The notes beneath the pieces are model-generated. The model was not told where the DNA came from and did not search any database. It worked only from the letters and a program-made list of their open reading frames with translations. Position numbers and translations under genes: made by a program. This document shows positions 1 to 10,600 of a DNA stretch of 64,000 bases, in pieces. How positions within the stretch are numbered: the first letter of the stretch is position 1; every line of letters starts with the position of its first letter. The stretch comes from JAFEDN01 sp963844565 (GTDB lineage: Bacteria > Pseudomonadota > Gammaproteobacteria > Coxiellales > Coxiellaceae): positions 1,364,001 to 1,428,000 of the forward strand of contig CAWJON010000002.1 of NCBI GenBank assembly GCA_963844565.1, given 5' to 3'.

Positions 1-1005
1 AGTATAAGTCACTAACAATTTCAAATGCATAGCATATTTTAATACACCTGCAAGCTTCCAAGCCAGATTGGTCGCATCTTGCAGTCCTGTATTCATGCCC
101 TGTGCGCCAACCGGAGAATGAATATGTGCCGCGTCTCCAGCTAAAAAAGCTCGATCTTTTTGATATTGATTAACCACACGATGATGCAAGTGAAAACGGG
201 TCATCCAAACTGTGTCTTTTATTGAAATTTGCTGATGCGTGACTTTGCGTGCCAATTTTTCTATTTCTGCTATTTGAATGGGTTGATCCGTTTCTTCCTT
301 GGTAGCATCTAGATTAACGCCTAAAACTCGACTGAGACCACTACTGAGTGGAAGATGTAAAAATAATCCTGCTGAATCAGAAAATGCCATAAATTCGGAG
401 CGAACCGGTTTGCTCCATTCTACCCTGGCATCTGCCAGAAAAAAATTTTGTTGGTAAGCGGCGCCCACAAACGGTATCGCTAAAAGCTCCCGCACCTTGC
501 TATGAGCGCCATCACATCCCACAAGATATTGACAGACGACATGCTGTTCTTCTTGAGTATCAACCCTTTTGATTACGGCCTCGACTTTATCGGCATCCTG
601 AGAAAAATTTTCTAAACTGGTTTGTCGATCTATCTCTACACCATGACGTTCAATAAATTCAATCAGAATGCGCTCGGTTTCGGATTGCGGTAAAAAGAAA
701 ATATTGGGATAGGGTGTGGTGTTTATTTTAATTTTGTCGAAGTTTAATTCTAATGCTAATTTTCCACCGACATAAAAGTCCGCTAAGTGTCCAACGCGGG
801 CATTTTTTAAAAATTCATCCACAATACCTAAATTTTGAAAAATTTCCATGGAACGTGCTTGTATGCCAAATGCTCTGGATTCCTGTGAACGATCTTTATT
901 TTTATCAATGATTTTAAATCGAACGCCAAAACGCAAAAGCTGACAGGCTAACATCAATCCGGTGGGGCCGCTGCCAACGATTAACACTTCCGTGGTGATT
1001 GTCAT
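1..1005 (-). CDS. FAD-dependent monooxygenase, 3' part outside window
   Basis: Flavoprotein hydroxylase of the PheA/TfdB/MhpA group (FAD_binding_3). The N-terminal dinucleotide-binding loop GSGPTGL lies near residues 11-17. GCDGAHSKVR appears mid-protein, and the second FAD-binding motif GDAAHIHSPVGAQGMN lies near the end of the visible part. 335 codons are visible and the frame runs off the left edge, so the C-terminal thioredoxin-like part typical of the family cannot be checked. The ATG at 1005 follows the quinone oxidoreductase stop by 3 nt, so the two genes are probably cotranscribed. Family members hydroxylate aromatic substrates using NAD(P)H and O2; the substrate here is unknown. Confidence 0.85.
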   Translation of the reverse strand, partial: MTITTEVLIVGSGPTGLMLACQLLRFGVRFKIIDKNKDRSQESRAFGIQARSMEIFQNLGIVDEFLKNARVGHLADFYVGGKLALELNFDKIKINTTPYPNIFFLPQSETERILIEFIERHGVEIDRQTSLENFSQDADKVEAVIKRVDTQEEQHVVCQYLVGCDGAHSKVRELLAIPFVGAAYQQNFFLADARVEWSKPVRSEFMAFSDSAGLFLHLPLSSGLSRVLGVNLDATKEETDQPIQIAEIEKLARKVTHQQISIKDTVWMTRFHLHHRVVNQYQKDRAFLAGDAAHIHSPVGAQGMNTGLQDATNLAWKLAGVLKYAMHLKLLVTYT

Positions 1006-1008
1006 AAA

Positions 1009-2010
1009 TTACTCCATGACGATTACAATTTTGCCAATATGCTGGCTGGATTCCATAAGACGATGCGCTTCATTAACTTCGGCAAGAGGAAAAACTTTAT
1101 CAATGACGGGTTCACAACGCCCTTGATCTAATACCGGCCAAACTTTTTCTTTTAAATCTGCCGCAATTAATCCTTTTTCGTGGGTGCTTCGGGGCCTTAG
1201 CGTTGTAGCTGATAGCGTTAGTCGTTTAGACATTAAATCCTTTAAATTCATCTGCTCAACGATAGACCCATGCAAAGTAGCAATAATGGCTAAACGTCCA
1301 TTAGTGGCTAGACAATGTATATTGCTTTGATAGTAAGGAGCACCGACCATATCCAGGATTACATCAACTCCTCTCCCCTGAGTTAAGGCCATGATCTGCT
1401 CTTCAAAATTTTCTTCTCGGTAATTGATGGCGGCGTCTGCACCAAATTTTAAACAGGCCGTGCATTTTTCTTGGCTTCCTGCTGTTGTGTAGACCTTGCC
1501 GGCAAATTCATGCGCTAATTGAATCGCGGTGAGGCCAATGCCGCTGCTTCCCCCATGCACTAAAAAAGATTCGTGTTTTTGCAGATGAGCCTGTTGAAAC
1601 ACATTAGCCCAAACTGTAAAAAAATTCTCTGGCAAAGCGGTTGCATGAATAGCATCATAATTTTTCGGCCAGGGAAGACACTGCCCAACAGGAACCGTGC
1701 AATATTCTGCATATCCTCCACCATTGGTCAATGCACAAACTTTATCGCCAATATTAAAATGAGTAACTGCCGAACCTTTACTAACGACTTCTCCGGCAAC
1801 ATCCAGTCCGAGAATAGGACTTGCGTCCTGGGGCGGAGGATAAAGTCCTTTTCGCTGGGCGATGTCGCCTCGACTTAACCCAGCGGCTTCTACTTTAATC
1901 AATACCTCGGTAGTCGATGGAATCGGGACAGGACCGGTAACCAGCCGCATAATATCCGGCTGACCTTTTATCGGTGTTTGTATATAACGCATAGTCTCCG
2001 CTATTTTCAT
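1009..2010 (-). CDS. NAD(P)H:quinone oxidoreductase, zinc-independent MDR family
   Basis: 333-residue medium-chain dehydrogenase/reductase of the quinone oxidoreductase type. It has a GroES-like N-terminal half (GLDVAGEVVSKG near residue 68) and a Rossmann half with the motif HGGSSGIGLTAIQLA near residue 153. The structural and catalytic zinc cysteines of alcohol dehydrogenases are absent, which fits QOR rather than ADH. The ATG at 2010 has a GAGGA Shine-Dalgarno 5 nt upstream. It is the first gene of a two-gene unit with the flavin monooxygenase, which suggests a redox or detoxification role for aromatic or quinone compounds (inference). Confidence 0.85.
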   Translation of the reverse strand: MKIAETMRYIQTPIKGQPDIMRLVTGPVPIPSTTEVLIKVEAAGLSRGDIAQRKGLYPPPQDASPILGLDVAGEVVSKGSAVTHFNIGDKVCALTNGGGYAEYCTVPVGQCLPWPKNYDAIHATALPENFFTVWANVFQQAHLQKHESFLVHGGSSGIGLTAIQLAHEFAGKVYTTAGSQEKCTACLKFGADAAINYREENFEEQIMALTQGRGVDVILDMVGAPYYQSNIHCLATNGRLAIIATLHGSIVEQMNLKDLMSKRLTLSATTLRPRSTHEKGLIAADLKEKVWPVLDQGRCEPVIDKVFPLAEVNEAHRLMESSQHIGKIVIVME

Positions 2011-2050
2011 TTTTTCCTCTTTCGGTAAAAAATTTTGATTCGCAAATACA

Positions 2051-2893
2051 TTATAGGAATAATTTCGCCTTCATTTGTTTAATTTTTTTAATCAATGCTT
2101 CTTCTTCCGCACAATTTAAGGTAATGCCTCTAGATATGGGAAAAATACATTGCTGGCTAAATCCTTTAAATATTTCCAAGGCTTGTTCTATGGTAGCGCC
2201 TTGAGCTCCTATCCCCGGGCAAAGGAAAAGAGAAGATTTCATGGTTGCTAACAAAGCGTGCAAGGATGACAGTGTAGATCCAACCACCGCGCCGATTGGC
2301 CCGATATTATTTTCTCCAAACAAGCCTGAATTCTGCTCTTGAATTTTTTTGGCCAACCAAATCGCAACTGAGTTATTGTCCTTGACTAAGGCTTCTTGCA
2401 TTATTTCCGATTCAGAATTTGTTGAACGCACCACAATAAAAACTCCAACTTTTTCTGTTTGTGACTTTTTAATAAAAGGAACAAGGCTCTCATAACCTAA
2501 AAATGGATTCAGGGTAATCGCGTTGAACTTTGAATAATCTGTCGCGGATAAATAGGCTTCAGCATAGGCTGCTGCAGTTGAACCGATGTCACCCCTTTTA
2601 CCATCAAAAATGGTAAAAATTCCTTCTTTTCGTAATGATTTATTCATTTCAGTGAGAATACGCAACCCTTCCCAACCAAATCGTTCAAAAAAAGCGCTTT
2701 GAGGTTTAACAAATGCAACCTTGGTCTGCAGACAAACTTGGGTCATTTTATCGCAAAAAATTTTTAAACCAATCAAGTCATCCGTAAGATTCCAAGAAAG
2801 TAATTGTTCTCGCGAAGGGTCTAAACCAACACACAAACCGCTGGACATTTGGATTCTTGAAAGCACATCCTCTGCATAAGACATCTGGCTCAT
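2051..2893 (-). CDS. pyrF: Orotidine 5'-phosphate decarboxylase
   Basis: Decarboxylates OMP to UMP, the last step of de novo pyrimidine synthesis. The product is 280 aa and belongs to the longer subfamily 2 (PyrF type found in actinobacteria and some proteobacteria). The catalytic motif FDGKRGDIGSTAAAYA carries the Asp/Lys/Asp charge network, and GVFIVVRSTNSES and PGIGAQG follow. The ATG at 2893 is preferred because GGGGGT lies just upstream; the reading frame continues 12 codons further to a TTG at 2929 with no obvious ribosome site. Confidence 0.9.
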   Translation of the reverse strand: MSQMSYAEDVLSRIQMSSGLCVGLDPSREQLLSWNLTDDLIGLKIFCDKMTQVCLQTKVAFVKPQSAFFERFGWEGLRILTEMNKSLRKEGIFTIFDGKRGDIGSTAAAYAEAYLSATDYSKFNAITLNPFLGYESLVPFIKKSQTEKVGVFIVVRSTNSESEIMQEALVKDNNSVAIWLAKKIQEQNSGLFGENNIGPIGAVVGSTLSSLHALLATMKSSLFLCPGIGAQGATIEQALEIFKGFSQQCIFPISRGITLNCAEEEALIKKIKQMKAKLFL

Positions 2894-3035
2894 TTTTACC
2901 CCCGTTGAATGCTGTGAAGTGTTATACAAAATCTGGTACAGTACAACACCACTGATTCCCGCTGAAGATTAAGTTTTTGAATAATATGAAATTAAAGTTT
3001 GATTAAAAATAATTTTCGTAGAAAATCCCATACTG

Positions 3036-3070
3036 ATGAGGGTTCGCAAGGGGGAGAAGAGCGGAGCGAA
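3036..3070 (+). repeat. Dispersed repeat unit, copy 1
   Basis: Shares the pattern GATG-GGTTCG-AAG-GGGAG-AGAGCGGAGCGAA with the unit at 3248-3283, with a few substitutions. The two lie 212 bp apart in direct orientation. Confidence 0.6.
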
Positions 3071-3247
3071 ATTTTTTATATCCTGTGCTCGGCGGAGCCG
3101 ATGCTCGGAATCAAGGGGAAGACGCTCCCGCTTTCTCCCCCTTTGATCCCCCATCGCGTAAAGGTACGGGCTTACGCCCGCAGTGTGTATAATGTTAATT
3201 TGATTAAGCCCATAAATCATGCTCATAAAAAATCACATACCTATACC

Positions 3248-3283
3248 GATGGGAGTTCGTAAGAGGGAGTAGAGCGGAGCGAA
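3248..3283 (+). repeat. Dispersed repeat unit, copy 2, forming a hairpin
   Basis: Second copy of the 3036-3070 unit. Here GGGAGTTCG at 3251-3259 pairs perfectly with CGAACTCCC at 3280-3288, giving a 9-bp stem with a 20-nt loop. Confidence 0.6.
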
Positions 3284-3296
3284 CTCCCTCTTCATT

Positions 3297-3325
3297 GCTA
3301 AGTTGCAGCTTTGCTGCGGCTCAGC
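3297..3325 (+). repeat. Hairpin sharing its core with the terminator-like hairpin at 18688
   Basis: The sequence GCTAAGTTGCAGCTTTGCTGC is identical to the core of the perfect hairpin at 18688-18722. Here the 3' arm has diverged to CGGCTCAGC, so the stem needs G-U pairs. It is probably a mobile or REP-like palindrome. Confidence 0.5.
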
Positions 3326-3417
3326 ATCAAAACGAGGAAGCAATTTCCGCTTCAGCGGGAATTGCTGGTACAATACACAAAAATGTAATCTCAAGGAAGA
3401 AGATCTCCTCAGTATTT

Positions 3418-4602
3418 ATGGACAGATATAACGCCAAAATACCGGTTTTATTTCATCATCCCCGCTTCCGCCGCATGGGACCGTGGATCCTCCTAGCTAT
3501 TGTTATTCTGCTCGTTATTTTTATTTGGCGACATCATGTCAATGCCAAAGAGGCGGCCGCGGAACGAAACTCCAAAAACCAACCGCCGCCCGTCACTGTT
3601 GCTGTCGCTCGCCGTGCTGATGTACCCGTTTATTTGCGCGAATTAGGATCAGTAACCTCGGTTTACACCATCACGGTTAAAACTCAAATCAATGGTCAAT
3701 TGTGGCATGTTTACTATAAAGAGGGACAAATGGTCAAAGCCGGCGCATTACTGGCGCAAATTGATCCACGACCTTATTTGGCACAATTGACCCAATTTGT
3801 TGGTGAATTAGAACGCGATACGGCTCAATTGGCTAATGCAAAAATTGATCTAGAACGTTATAAAACATTATATCCATCAGGAGGCATTTCTCAACAAACT
3901 TACGCTACACAAGCTTCGTTAGTGAATCAGTTAAAAGGCACCATTAAGTTCGATCAGGGACAAATTCAAGCTGTTAAAGTCAATCTAATCTATTGTCGGA
4001 TTGTTTCACCGATTGACGGACGAGTGGGATTACGTTTGGTTGACCCAGGTAATTATGTGCAAACCTCTGATACCACAGGATTATTGGTGATAAATCAAAT
4101 GAACCCTATTACGGTAGAGTTTTCTATTCCCGAAGATAATGTACCGCAAATTTGGCAACAGATTAACCACGGCATACCTTTAGAAGTGAAAGCCTATAAT
4201 CGTGATGAAAGTGAATTATTAGATAGCGGTTTTTTATTAACGATCGATAATCAAATTAATACTTCCACCGGTACGGTTTTATTGCGTGCGCAATTTCCAA
4301 ACAAAGATTATCGGTTATTTCCAAACCAGTTTGTCAACGCCTGGCTGTTGATAGATACACTCCGCAATGCAACCTTGGTTCCTTCTGCTGCAATTTCCCA
4401 CGGCAGTAATGGCGATTTTGTTTACGTGCTCACCCCCAATCATCGTGTTAAAGAAACGCTTGTCAAAACGTCAGTTACTTCTGGCGATGATATTGTGGTT
4501 ATCCAAGGGATCAGCCCCGGTCAATCCGTGGTAACTCAAGGTGTCGATAAATTAAAATCTGGCATCAAAGTGAATGTAGTATCACCTCTAGGAACATCAT
4601 GA
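3418..4602 (+). CDS. mdtA: RND efflux periplasmic adaptor, MdtA/MuxA-like
   Basis: Membrane fusion protein linking the inner membrane RND pumps to the outer membrane channel. From the ATG at 3418 it has 394 aa. A short cytoplasmic N-terminus precedes one membrane segment (near residues 20-40), then a barrel-sandwich/lipoyl half-motif (GQLWHVYYKEGQMVKAG), an alpha-hairpin (QFVGELERDTAQLANAKIDL), a second lipoyl half (IVSPIDGRVGLRLVDPGNYV) and the beta-barrel and membrane-proximal domains. Unlike many adaptors it is membrane-anchored rather than a lipoprotein. The start is chosen because the upstream extension (to 3295) lies in repetitive DNA. Its stop overlaps the next ATG (ATGA), the first of a chain of tight junctions. 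Confidence 0.9.
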   Translation: MDRYNAKIPVLFHHPRFRRMGPWILLAIVILLVIFIWRHHVNAKEAAAERNSKNQPPPVTVAVARRADVPVYLRELGSVTSVYTITVKTQINGQLWHVYYKEGQMVKAGALLAQIDPRPYLAQLTQFVGELERDTAQLANAKIDLERYKTLYPSGGISQQTYATQASLVNQLKGTIKFDQGQIQAVKVNLIYCRIVSPIDGRVGLRLVDPGNYVQTSDTTGLLVINQMNPITVEFSIPEDNVPQIWQQINHGIPLEVKAYNRDESELLDSGFLLTIDNQINTSTGTVLLRAQFPNKDYRLFPNQFVNAWLLIDTLRNATLVPSAAISHGSNGDFVYVLTPNHRVKETLVKTSVTSGDDIVVIQGISPGQSVVTQGVDKLKSGIKVNVVSPLGTS

Positions 4603-7600
4603 GTTTATCGCGGCCGTTCATATTGCGGCCAATTGCCACCTCTTTATTTATGTTGGCTATTTTATTGGCTGGCATAATGACCTACCGGCTTTTACCGGTT
4701 TCTTCCCTGCCGCAAGTTGATTATCCTACCATTCAAGTTTTTGCTTTTTTTCCGGGGGCCAGTCCTGATGTGATGGCTTCTTCTGTCACCTCACCGCTTG
4801 AACGGCAATTTGGACAAATGCCTGGACTTGATCAGATGACGTCTGTCAGTTCCAGCGGCGCCATGGTCATTACCTTGCAGTTTAGTTTGAGTCTCAGTCT
4901 CGATGTTGCCGAACAGGAAGTGCAAGAATCCATTAACGCAGCGCAAAGTTATTTACCCCCGGATTTACCTAACCCGCCCGTTTATAGCAAAGTTAATCCG
5001 GCTGACGCCCCCATATTAACCTTAGCGATGACCTCAAACACCATGCCGCTACCTCAAGTCGAAGATTTAGCCGATACGCGTTTAGCCCAAAAAATTTCAC
5101 AAGTCTCAGGTGTGGGTTTAGTCACTTTGAGCGGTGGGCAAAGACCCGCCGTGCGTGTACAGGCGAACCCTAATGCGTTAGCTGCTTATGGTCTTAACCT
5201 TGAGGATTTGCGTACCGCCATTGTGAATGGCAATGTCAATCAAGCCAAAGGCAGTTTTGATGGGGCGTACCAATCTTACATTATCAATTCGAATGACCAA
5301 TTACTTTCAGGTGACGCCTTTCAGAAGTTGATCATTGCCTACCATAATAATCAACCTGTGTTTTTGAGAGAAATCGCGAATGCGATCAACAGCACCGAAA
5401 ATGTTAAACAAGCAGCGTGGATGAATACCACACCTGCAGTCATTGTTAGCATTCAACGTCAACCAGGCGCCAATGTCATCCAGGTCGTTGATCGAATAAA
5501 GCAAATTTTGCCGCAATTAAGTGCTAATTTACCGCGCGCTATTCATATCTCTGTATTAAATGATCGAACAGTCACCGTGAGAGCTTCCATCCACGATGCT
5601 CAATTTGAATTATTTTTAGCAGTGATTTTAGTGGTATTGGTAATTTTTTTATTTTTACGCAATTTCTATGCCACCATTATTCCCAGTATTTCTGTACCGC
5701 TATCTTTAATTGGTGCATTTAGTCTGATGTACTTGCTGGGATTTAGCCTAAACAATCTCACGCTAATTGCATTAACTATTGCCACCGGTTTTGTGGTGGA
5801 TGATGCGATTGTTATGATTGAAAATATCACTCGTTTTATAGAAAACGGCGAACCACCATTAAAAGCAGCTTTAAAAGGAGCCGGACAAATTGGTTTTACC
5901 ATTTTGTCACTGACCATTTCATTGATTGCCGTGTTAATTCCGTTGCTATTTATGAATGATGTGGTAGGACGACTGTTTCGAGAATTTGCCATAACCTTGG
6001 CTGTTGCTATTTTACTATCTGGTCTGGTTTCTTTAACTTTAACCCCCATGCTTTGTGCTCGCCTACTACAGCCAAATGATCCTGCAAAAATGAATGTTTT
6101 CCAACGCCGAGCTGCAGCATGGCAAGATTTTGCGATTGAAAAATACGGTCTATCTTTACGTTGGGTATTGGGCGAGAGTCGGTTGACGCTAATCGTGGCG
6201 ATTATTATTTTGATTATTACTGTATTCTTGCTGTTTATAATTCCCAAAGGTTTTTTTCCGATTGAAGATACCGGAGCCATTCAAGCGATTTCACAAGCTT
6301 CAGAATCTATTTCTTTCAAAGAAATGACAATACGCCAGCAAGCATTGGTGCAAACTATTTTACAAGATAAGGCCGTTAAAAACGTGGCCTCTTTTGTCGG
6401 GATTGATGGCGCCAATCCAACATTGAACAGTGGTCGTTTACTGATTACTTTAAAACCTTTGAATCAACGGAGTGTTTCCGCCCAGGAATTTATCCAACGG
6501 TTAAAACCTCGATTAAAAAAAATAATGGGCATCCAATTGTATATGCAGCCCGTACAAGATTTAACCATAGACACGCAGGTTACTCCTGCAGAATACCAAT
6601 ATAGCCTCGGCTCGCCTGACGTTGGAGAAGTAACGAAGTGGTCTAATCTTTTAACAAAAAAAATGCAGGGTCGCCATGAATTCAGTGATGTTAGTAACGA
6701 TCTACAAAACGGCGGATTACAAACAAGAATTATTTATGATCGCGATACTGCCTCAAGATTAGGAATCACAGCATCAACAATCGATAACACTTTGTATGAT
6801 GCGTTTGGTCAGCGCCAAGTTTCAATTATGTTTACTGACATCAATCAGTATCGAGTTGTGCTCGAAGTGATGCCCAAATTGCAGATGAATCCTGATAGTT
6901 TAAATAATATTTATATTAATCCTATCGCCGGCAATAAAGTACCTCTCAGTGCCTTTACTCATGTGTCAACCGGAACAGCTCCATTGGTTATTAATCGCCA
7001 AGGACAATTTCCAGTAGCGACACTTTCTTTTAATTTGGCCAACGGTGCAACACTCGGTCAAGCGGTAAAAATAATTCATCAACTCGAAAACAAAATTCAT
7101 CTCCCGCCCAGCATACAATCCAGTTTTGAGGGCGCCGCTAAAGCTTTTGAGAATTCTCTCATTAATGAAGGGTTTTTACTGTTAGCCGCTGTGGTTGTTG
7201 TTTATATCATTTTGGGAATTTTGTATGAAAGCTACATTCATCCCATAACCATTTTATCCACCTTGCCTTCGGCTTGCATGGGCGCTTTGTTAATTTTGTG
7301 GCTTTCGGGAAATGATTTAAATGTGATTTCACTGATCGGCATCATTTTGTTAATTGGCATTGTCATGAAAAACGCTATCTTAATGATAGATTTTGCTTTG
7401 GACCTAGAACGCAAAGAAAATAAAACTTCTGCTGAGGCTATTTATAACGCCGCTCTGTTACGTGTTCGGCCTATCGTGATGACCACTGTGGTTGCTATGT
7501 TAGGTGCGGTTCCATTGGCTTTTGGGGCAGGAATGGGCGCTGAATTACGGCGTCCGTTAGGCATTGTGGTCATCGCAGGCTTGGCTGTCAGCCAGATATT

Positions 7601-7685
7601 AACCTTGTACACGACGCCAGTGATTTATTTAGCCTTCAGTGCGTTGGAAAGAAAGTTGCACTCGACCCGAACAGAATCGCTATGA
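4599..7685 (+). CDS. mdtB: RND multidrug efflux permease, MdtB-type
   Basis: Inner membrane proton-driven drug exporter of 1028 aa, the usual length for HAE-1 RND pumps with 12 membrane segments and two large periplasmic loops. The TM4 proton-relay motif TGFVVDDAIVMIEN (paired Asp) is intact, and the TM10 lysine is kept in VMKNAILMIDFALD. The N-terminal SLPQVDYPTIQV and ASPDVM segments are typical of MdtB. It overlaps mdtA and mdtC by 4 nt each. Having two different RND subunits in tandem indicates a heterotrimeric pump as in MdtBC/MuxBC. Confidence 0.93.
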   Translation: MSLSRPFILRPIATSLFMLAILLAGIMTYRLLPVSSLPQVDYPTIQVFAFFPGASPDVMASSVTSPLERQFGQMPGLDQMTSVSSSGAMVITLQFSLSLSLDVAEQEVQESINAAQSYLPPDLPNPPVYSKVNPADAPILTLAMTSNTMPLPQVEDLADTRLAQKISQVSGVGLVTLSGGQRPAVRVQANPNALAAYGLNLEDLRTAIVNGNVNQAKGSFDGAYQSYIINSNDQLLSGDAFQKLIIAYHNNQPVFLREIANAINSTENVKQAAWMNTTPAVIVSIQRQPGANVIQVVDRIKQILPQLSANLPRAIHISVLNDRTVTVRASIHDAQFELFLAVILVVLVIFLFLRNFYATIIPSISVPLSLIGAFSLMYLLGFSLNNLTLIALTIATGFVVDDAIVMIENITRFIENGEPPLKAALKGAGQIGFTILSLTISLIAVLIPLLFMNDVVGRLFREFAITLAVAILLSGLVSLTLTPMLCARLLQPNDPAKMNVFQRRAAAWQDFAIEKYGLSLRWVLGESRLTLIVAIIILIITVFLLFIIPKGFFPIEDTGAIQAISQASESISFKEMTIRQQALVQTILQDKAVKNVASFVGIDGANPTLNSGRLLITLKPLNQRSVSAQEFIQRLKPRLKKIMGIQLYMQPVQDLTIDTQVTPAEYQYSLGSPDVGEVTKWSNLLTKKMQGRHEFSDVSNDLQNGGLQTRIIYDRDTASRLGITASTIDNTLYDAFGQRQVSIMFTDINQYRVVLEVMPKLQMNPDSLNNIYINPIAGNKVPLSAFTHVSTGTAPLVINRQGQFPVATLSFNLANGATLGQAVKIIHQLENKIHLPPSIQSSFEGAAKAFENSLINEGFLLLAAVVVVYIILGILYESYIHPITILSTLPSACMGALLILWLSGNDLNVISLIGIILLIGIVMKNAILMIDFALDLERKENKTSAEAIYNAALLRVRPIVMTTVVAMLGAVPLAFGAGMGAELRRPLGIVVIAGLAVSQILTLYTTPVIYLAFSALERKLHSTRTESL

Positions 7686-10600
7686 ATATAACAACTTTTT
7701 TCATCAAAAGACCGGTCGCAGCAACTTTATTAGCCTGTGGTATCGCTCTCGCCGGCTTATCGGCGTTTAACCTATTGCCGGTTTCTTCCTTACCTGCCAT
7801 CGATTTTCCAACAATTAGTGTGCAAGCTTCTTTACCTGGTGCAAGTCCAGAAATTATGGCAACGTCTGTCGCCACCCCCTTAGAAAGAGAGTTCGGCAGA
7901 ATTGCGGGAATTACGCAAATGACTTCATCCAGTGTGTTGGGGTCAACTAATATAACCATTCAATTTGATTTAAATAGAAATATTGATGGAGCTGCTCGAG
8001 ATATCCAAGCAGCCATTTATGCAGCCGCGGCTTATTTACCGCCGAATTTACCAAACAGCCCGACTTATCGTAAAGTCAACCCAGCCGAGGCGCCCATTTT
8101 AATCATGGCTCTGACCTCAACCATTTTTACCACTGGACAACTTTATGGTGCAGCATCTAATATTTTGGCGCAAAAACTTTCTCGGGTTAACGGGGTAGGA
8201 CAAGTTGTCATCGGTGGAAGTTCTTTACCGGGTGTGCGTATTGAATTAAATCCAACGGCATTAAATAAATATCAAATCAGTTTAGAAGATGTGAAAACAG
8301 CAATAGCTGCTGCCAACGTTAACCTGCCAAAAGGTCAAATTAGTTTTAACGGTAACAATGCAGAAATTTATACCAATGACCAATTGTTTGCAGCCAAAGA
8401 ATATCGTCCTTTAATTATTGCTTACCATAATAATCAACCGGTGAGGCTAAGTGATGTTGGGCAAGTGGTCGATTCAATTGAAAACATCCGCACAGCGGGT
8501 TTAGCCGATGACAAACCCGCCGTATTACTGGTGATATTTAGACAACCCGGTGCAAATGTGATTAAGACGGTTAATAATATCCAGCAAGCTATGCCTTTTT
8601 TAAAAGCTGTAATTCCCACGGCAATGAATATGACCGTCATGATGGATCGAACCACCACCATTAAAGCCTCTTTGCGCGATGTGGAATTGACCTTAATTAT
8701 CGCGGTTATTTTAGTTATTTTGGTTGTTTATATTTTTCTGGGCAATTGGCGTGCGGCAGCTATACCCAGCGTCGCTGTCCCATTGTCACTCCTAGGCACT
8801 TTTGGAGTTATGTATGTGCTGGGTTATAGCCTCGACAATTTATCGCTCATGGCTTTGACCATTTCAACCGGTTTTGTGGTCGACGACGCGGTAGTGGTTT
8901 TAGAAAATGTTACCCGCCATATTGAATCTGGAATGGCGCCTGTGGCGGCGGCAATTCAAGGTGCAAAAGAAGTTAGTTTTACGGTCATATCCATGAGCCT
9001 TTCTTTAATTGCCGTTTTTTTACCTATATTGTTGATGGGTGGTTTGGTTGGACGTTTGTTTCATGAATTCGCCGTAACTTTATCGGTGGCGATACTCATG
9101 TCATTAATTATTTCATTAACCGTAACCCCGGTTATGTGTGCGGAATTATTGCGAAACGGTGCACCACCTATTAAGAAGCACCAAAAAAACGGGTATGAAA
9201 AAAGCCTAGCTTGGGCATTGGCAAACACGACGTTAATGTTTTTATTAACGATAGCAGCCATTATTTTAAGTATCTTGTTATTTATTATGGTGCCCAAAGG
9301 TTTTTTTCCACAACAAGATACAGGTAGAATCTCTGGATCCATTCAAGCAGATCAAAATATTTCATTCAGAGCCATGCAGCAAAAACTGGATGATTTTGCG
9401 CGTATTATTCAGGGCGATCAAGCTGTTAAACATGTGGTTGCTTTTACCGGCTCGACTGGCACTACCACCAATTCAGGATTGGTTTTTATCACTTTGAAAG
9501 ATTTAGCTAAGCGTCATCACCTTTCTGTCGACGAAGTCATCAACCGATTACGCCCAAAACTCGCTGTAGTGTCAGGCGCCACTTTGTATTTGCAAGCGGC
9601 ACAAGATTTGGTAATTGGGGGAAGACTAGGTAACGCGGAATTTCAATACACGCTATGGACTGATCAACTCAAAGAAATAAATAATTGGGGACCGAAAGTA
9701 ATGCAAAGAATAAGCCAATTGCACGGCATAACTGATGTAAACAGTGATCAATTTAGCCATGGTTTACAGTCTTTTGTCACTTACGATAGAGACACCGCTT
9801 CTCGATTCGGTATTTCTTCCGAAATGATGGATAATATTTTGTATGACGCTTTCGGACAAAATCAGATATCCATTATTTACACGCCACTGACTCAATACCA
9901 TGTGGTGATGGAAGTAGCTCCGCCCTTTTGGCAGCGACCGGAATCATTAAATGATATTTATGTCCCCTCCTCGACGAATACTCCGGTACCTTTATCTGCA
10001 ATTGCGCATTTTGCTTCTTCAACTACTTTGTTAGCCGTTAACCATCAAAATCAGTTTCCAGCGGTGACGATTTCATTTAATTTATTACCAGGCATTGCTT
10101 TGGGTGACGTAGTTGCTAGAGTGACTAGGGCGGTTGATGAGATGCATTTACCGATTAATATTCAATCTACTTTTCAAGGCACAGCTCAGGCTTTTCAGGC
10201 TTCGCTAAGCTCGGAACCTTACTTAATTTTCGCAGCTTTACTAACCGTCTATATTGTCCTCGGCATACTTTACGAGAGTTTAATCCACCCATTGACGATA
10301 TTGTCCACTTTACCAGCAGCAGGCTGTGGAGCGCTGTTAGCCTTGTTAGTCACAGGCACTGATTTAAGTGTGGTGGCGTTAATTGGTATTATTCTCTTAA
10401 TCGGCATCGTTAAAAAGAACGCCATTATGATGATCGATTTTGCATTAGATGAGCAACGCAATAAACAACTGTCGCCCAAAGACGCCATTTATGGAGCGGC
10501 ATTAAAACGATTTCGCCCCATTATGATGACAACGCTGGCCGCTTTATTTGGAGCGTTGCCTTTGGTGTTAGGGATTGGAATCGGCTCAGAATTGCGACGC

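Larger units (their letters stand above)
2894..3417. other. Intergenic region with palindromic repeats upstream of the RND pump
   Basis: No gene is supported here. The region holds two related 35-nt units (3036-3070 and 3248-3283), a hairpin around the second unit, a GC-rich palindrome near 3165-3186 that recurs inverted near 23055-23083, and a hairpin at 3297-3325 that matches the one downstream of the cysteine-rich lipoprotein gene. The RND adaptor reading frame could be opened back to 3295, but that extension lies inside the repeats and is not believed. A weak promoter (TTGATT, 17 nt, TCATAA near 3200-3230) could drive the pump operon. Confidence 0.6.

Noticed and set aside
3295..3417. N-terminal extension of the RND adaptor
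   Set aside because: The extra 41 codons lie within repeat-derived sequence and do not resemble the family N-terminus; ATG 3418 is directly followed by the expected membrane anchor.
5666..6280. 204-codon minus-strand open frame inside the MdtB-type gene
   Set aside because: Antisense shadow of a conserved RND gene with no ribosome site and no protein-like features. The same applies to other antisense frames in ligA, smc, cysG and the RND genes.
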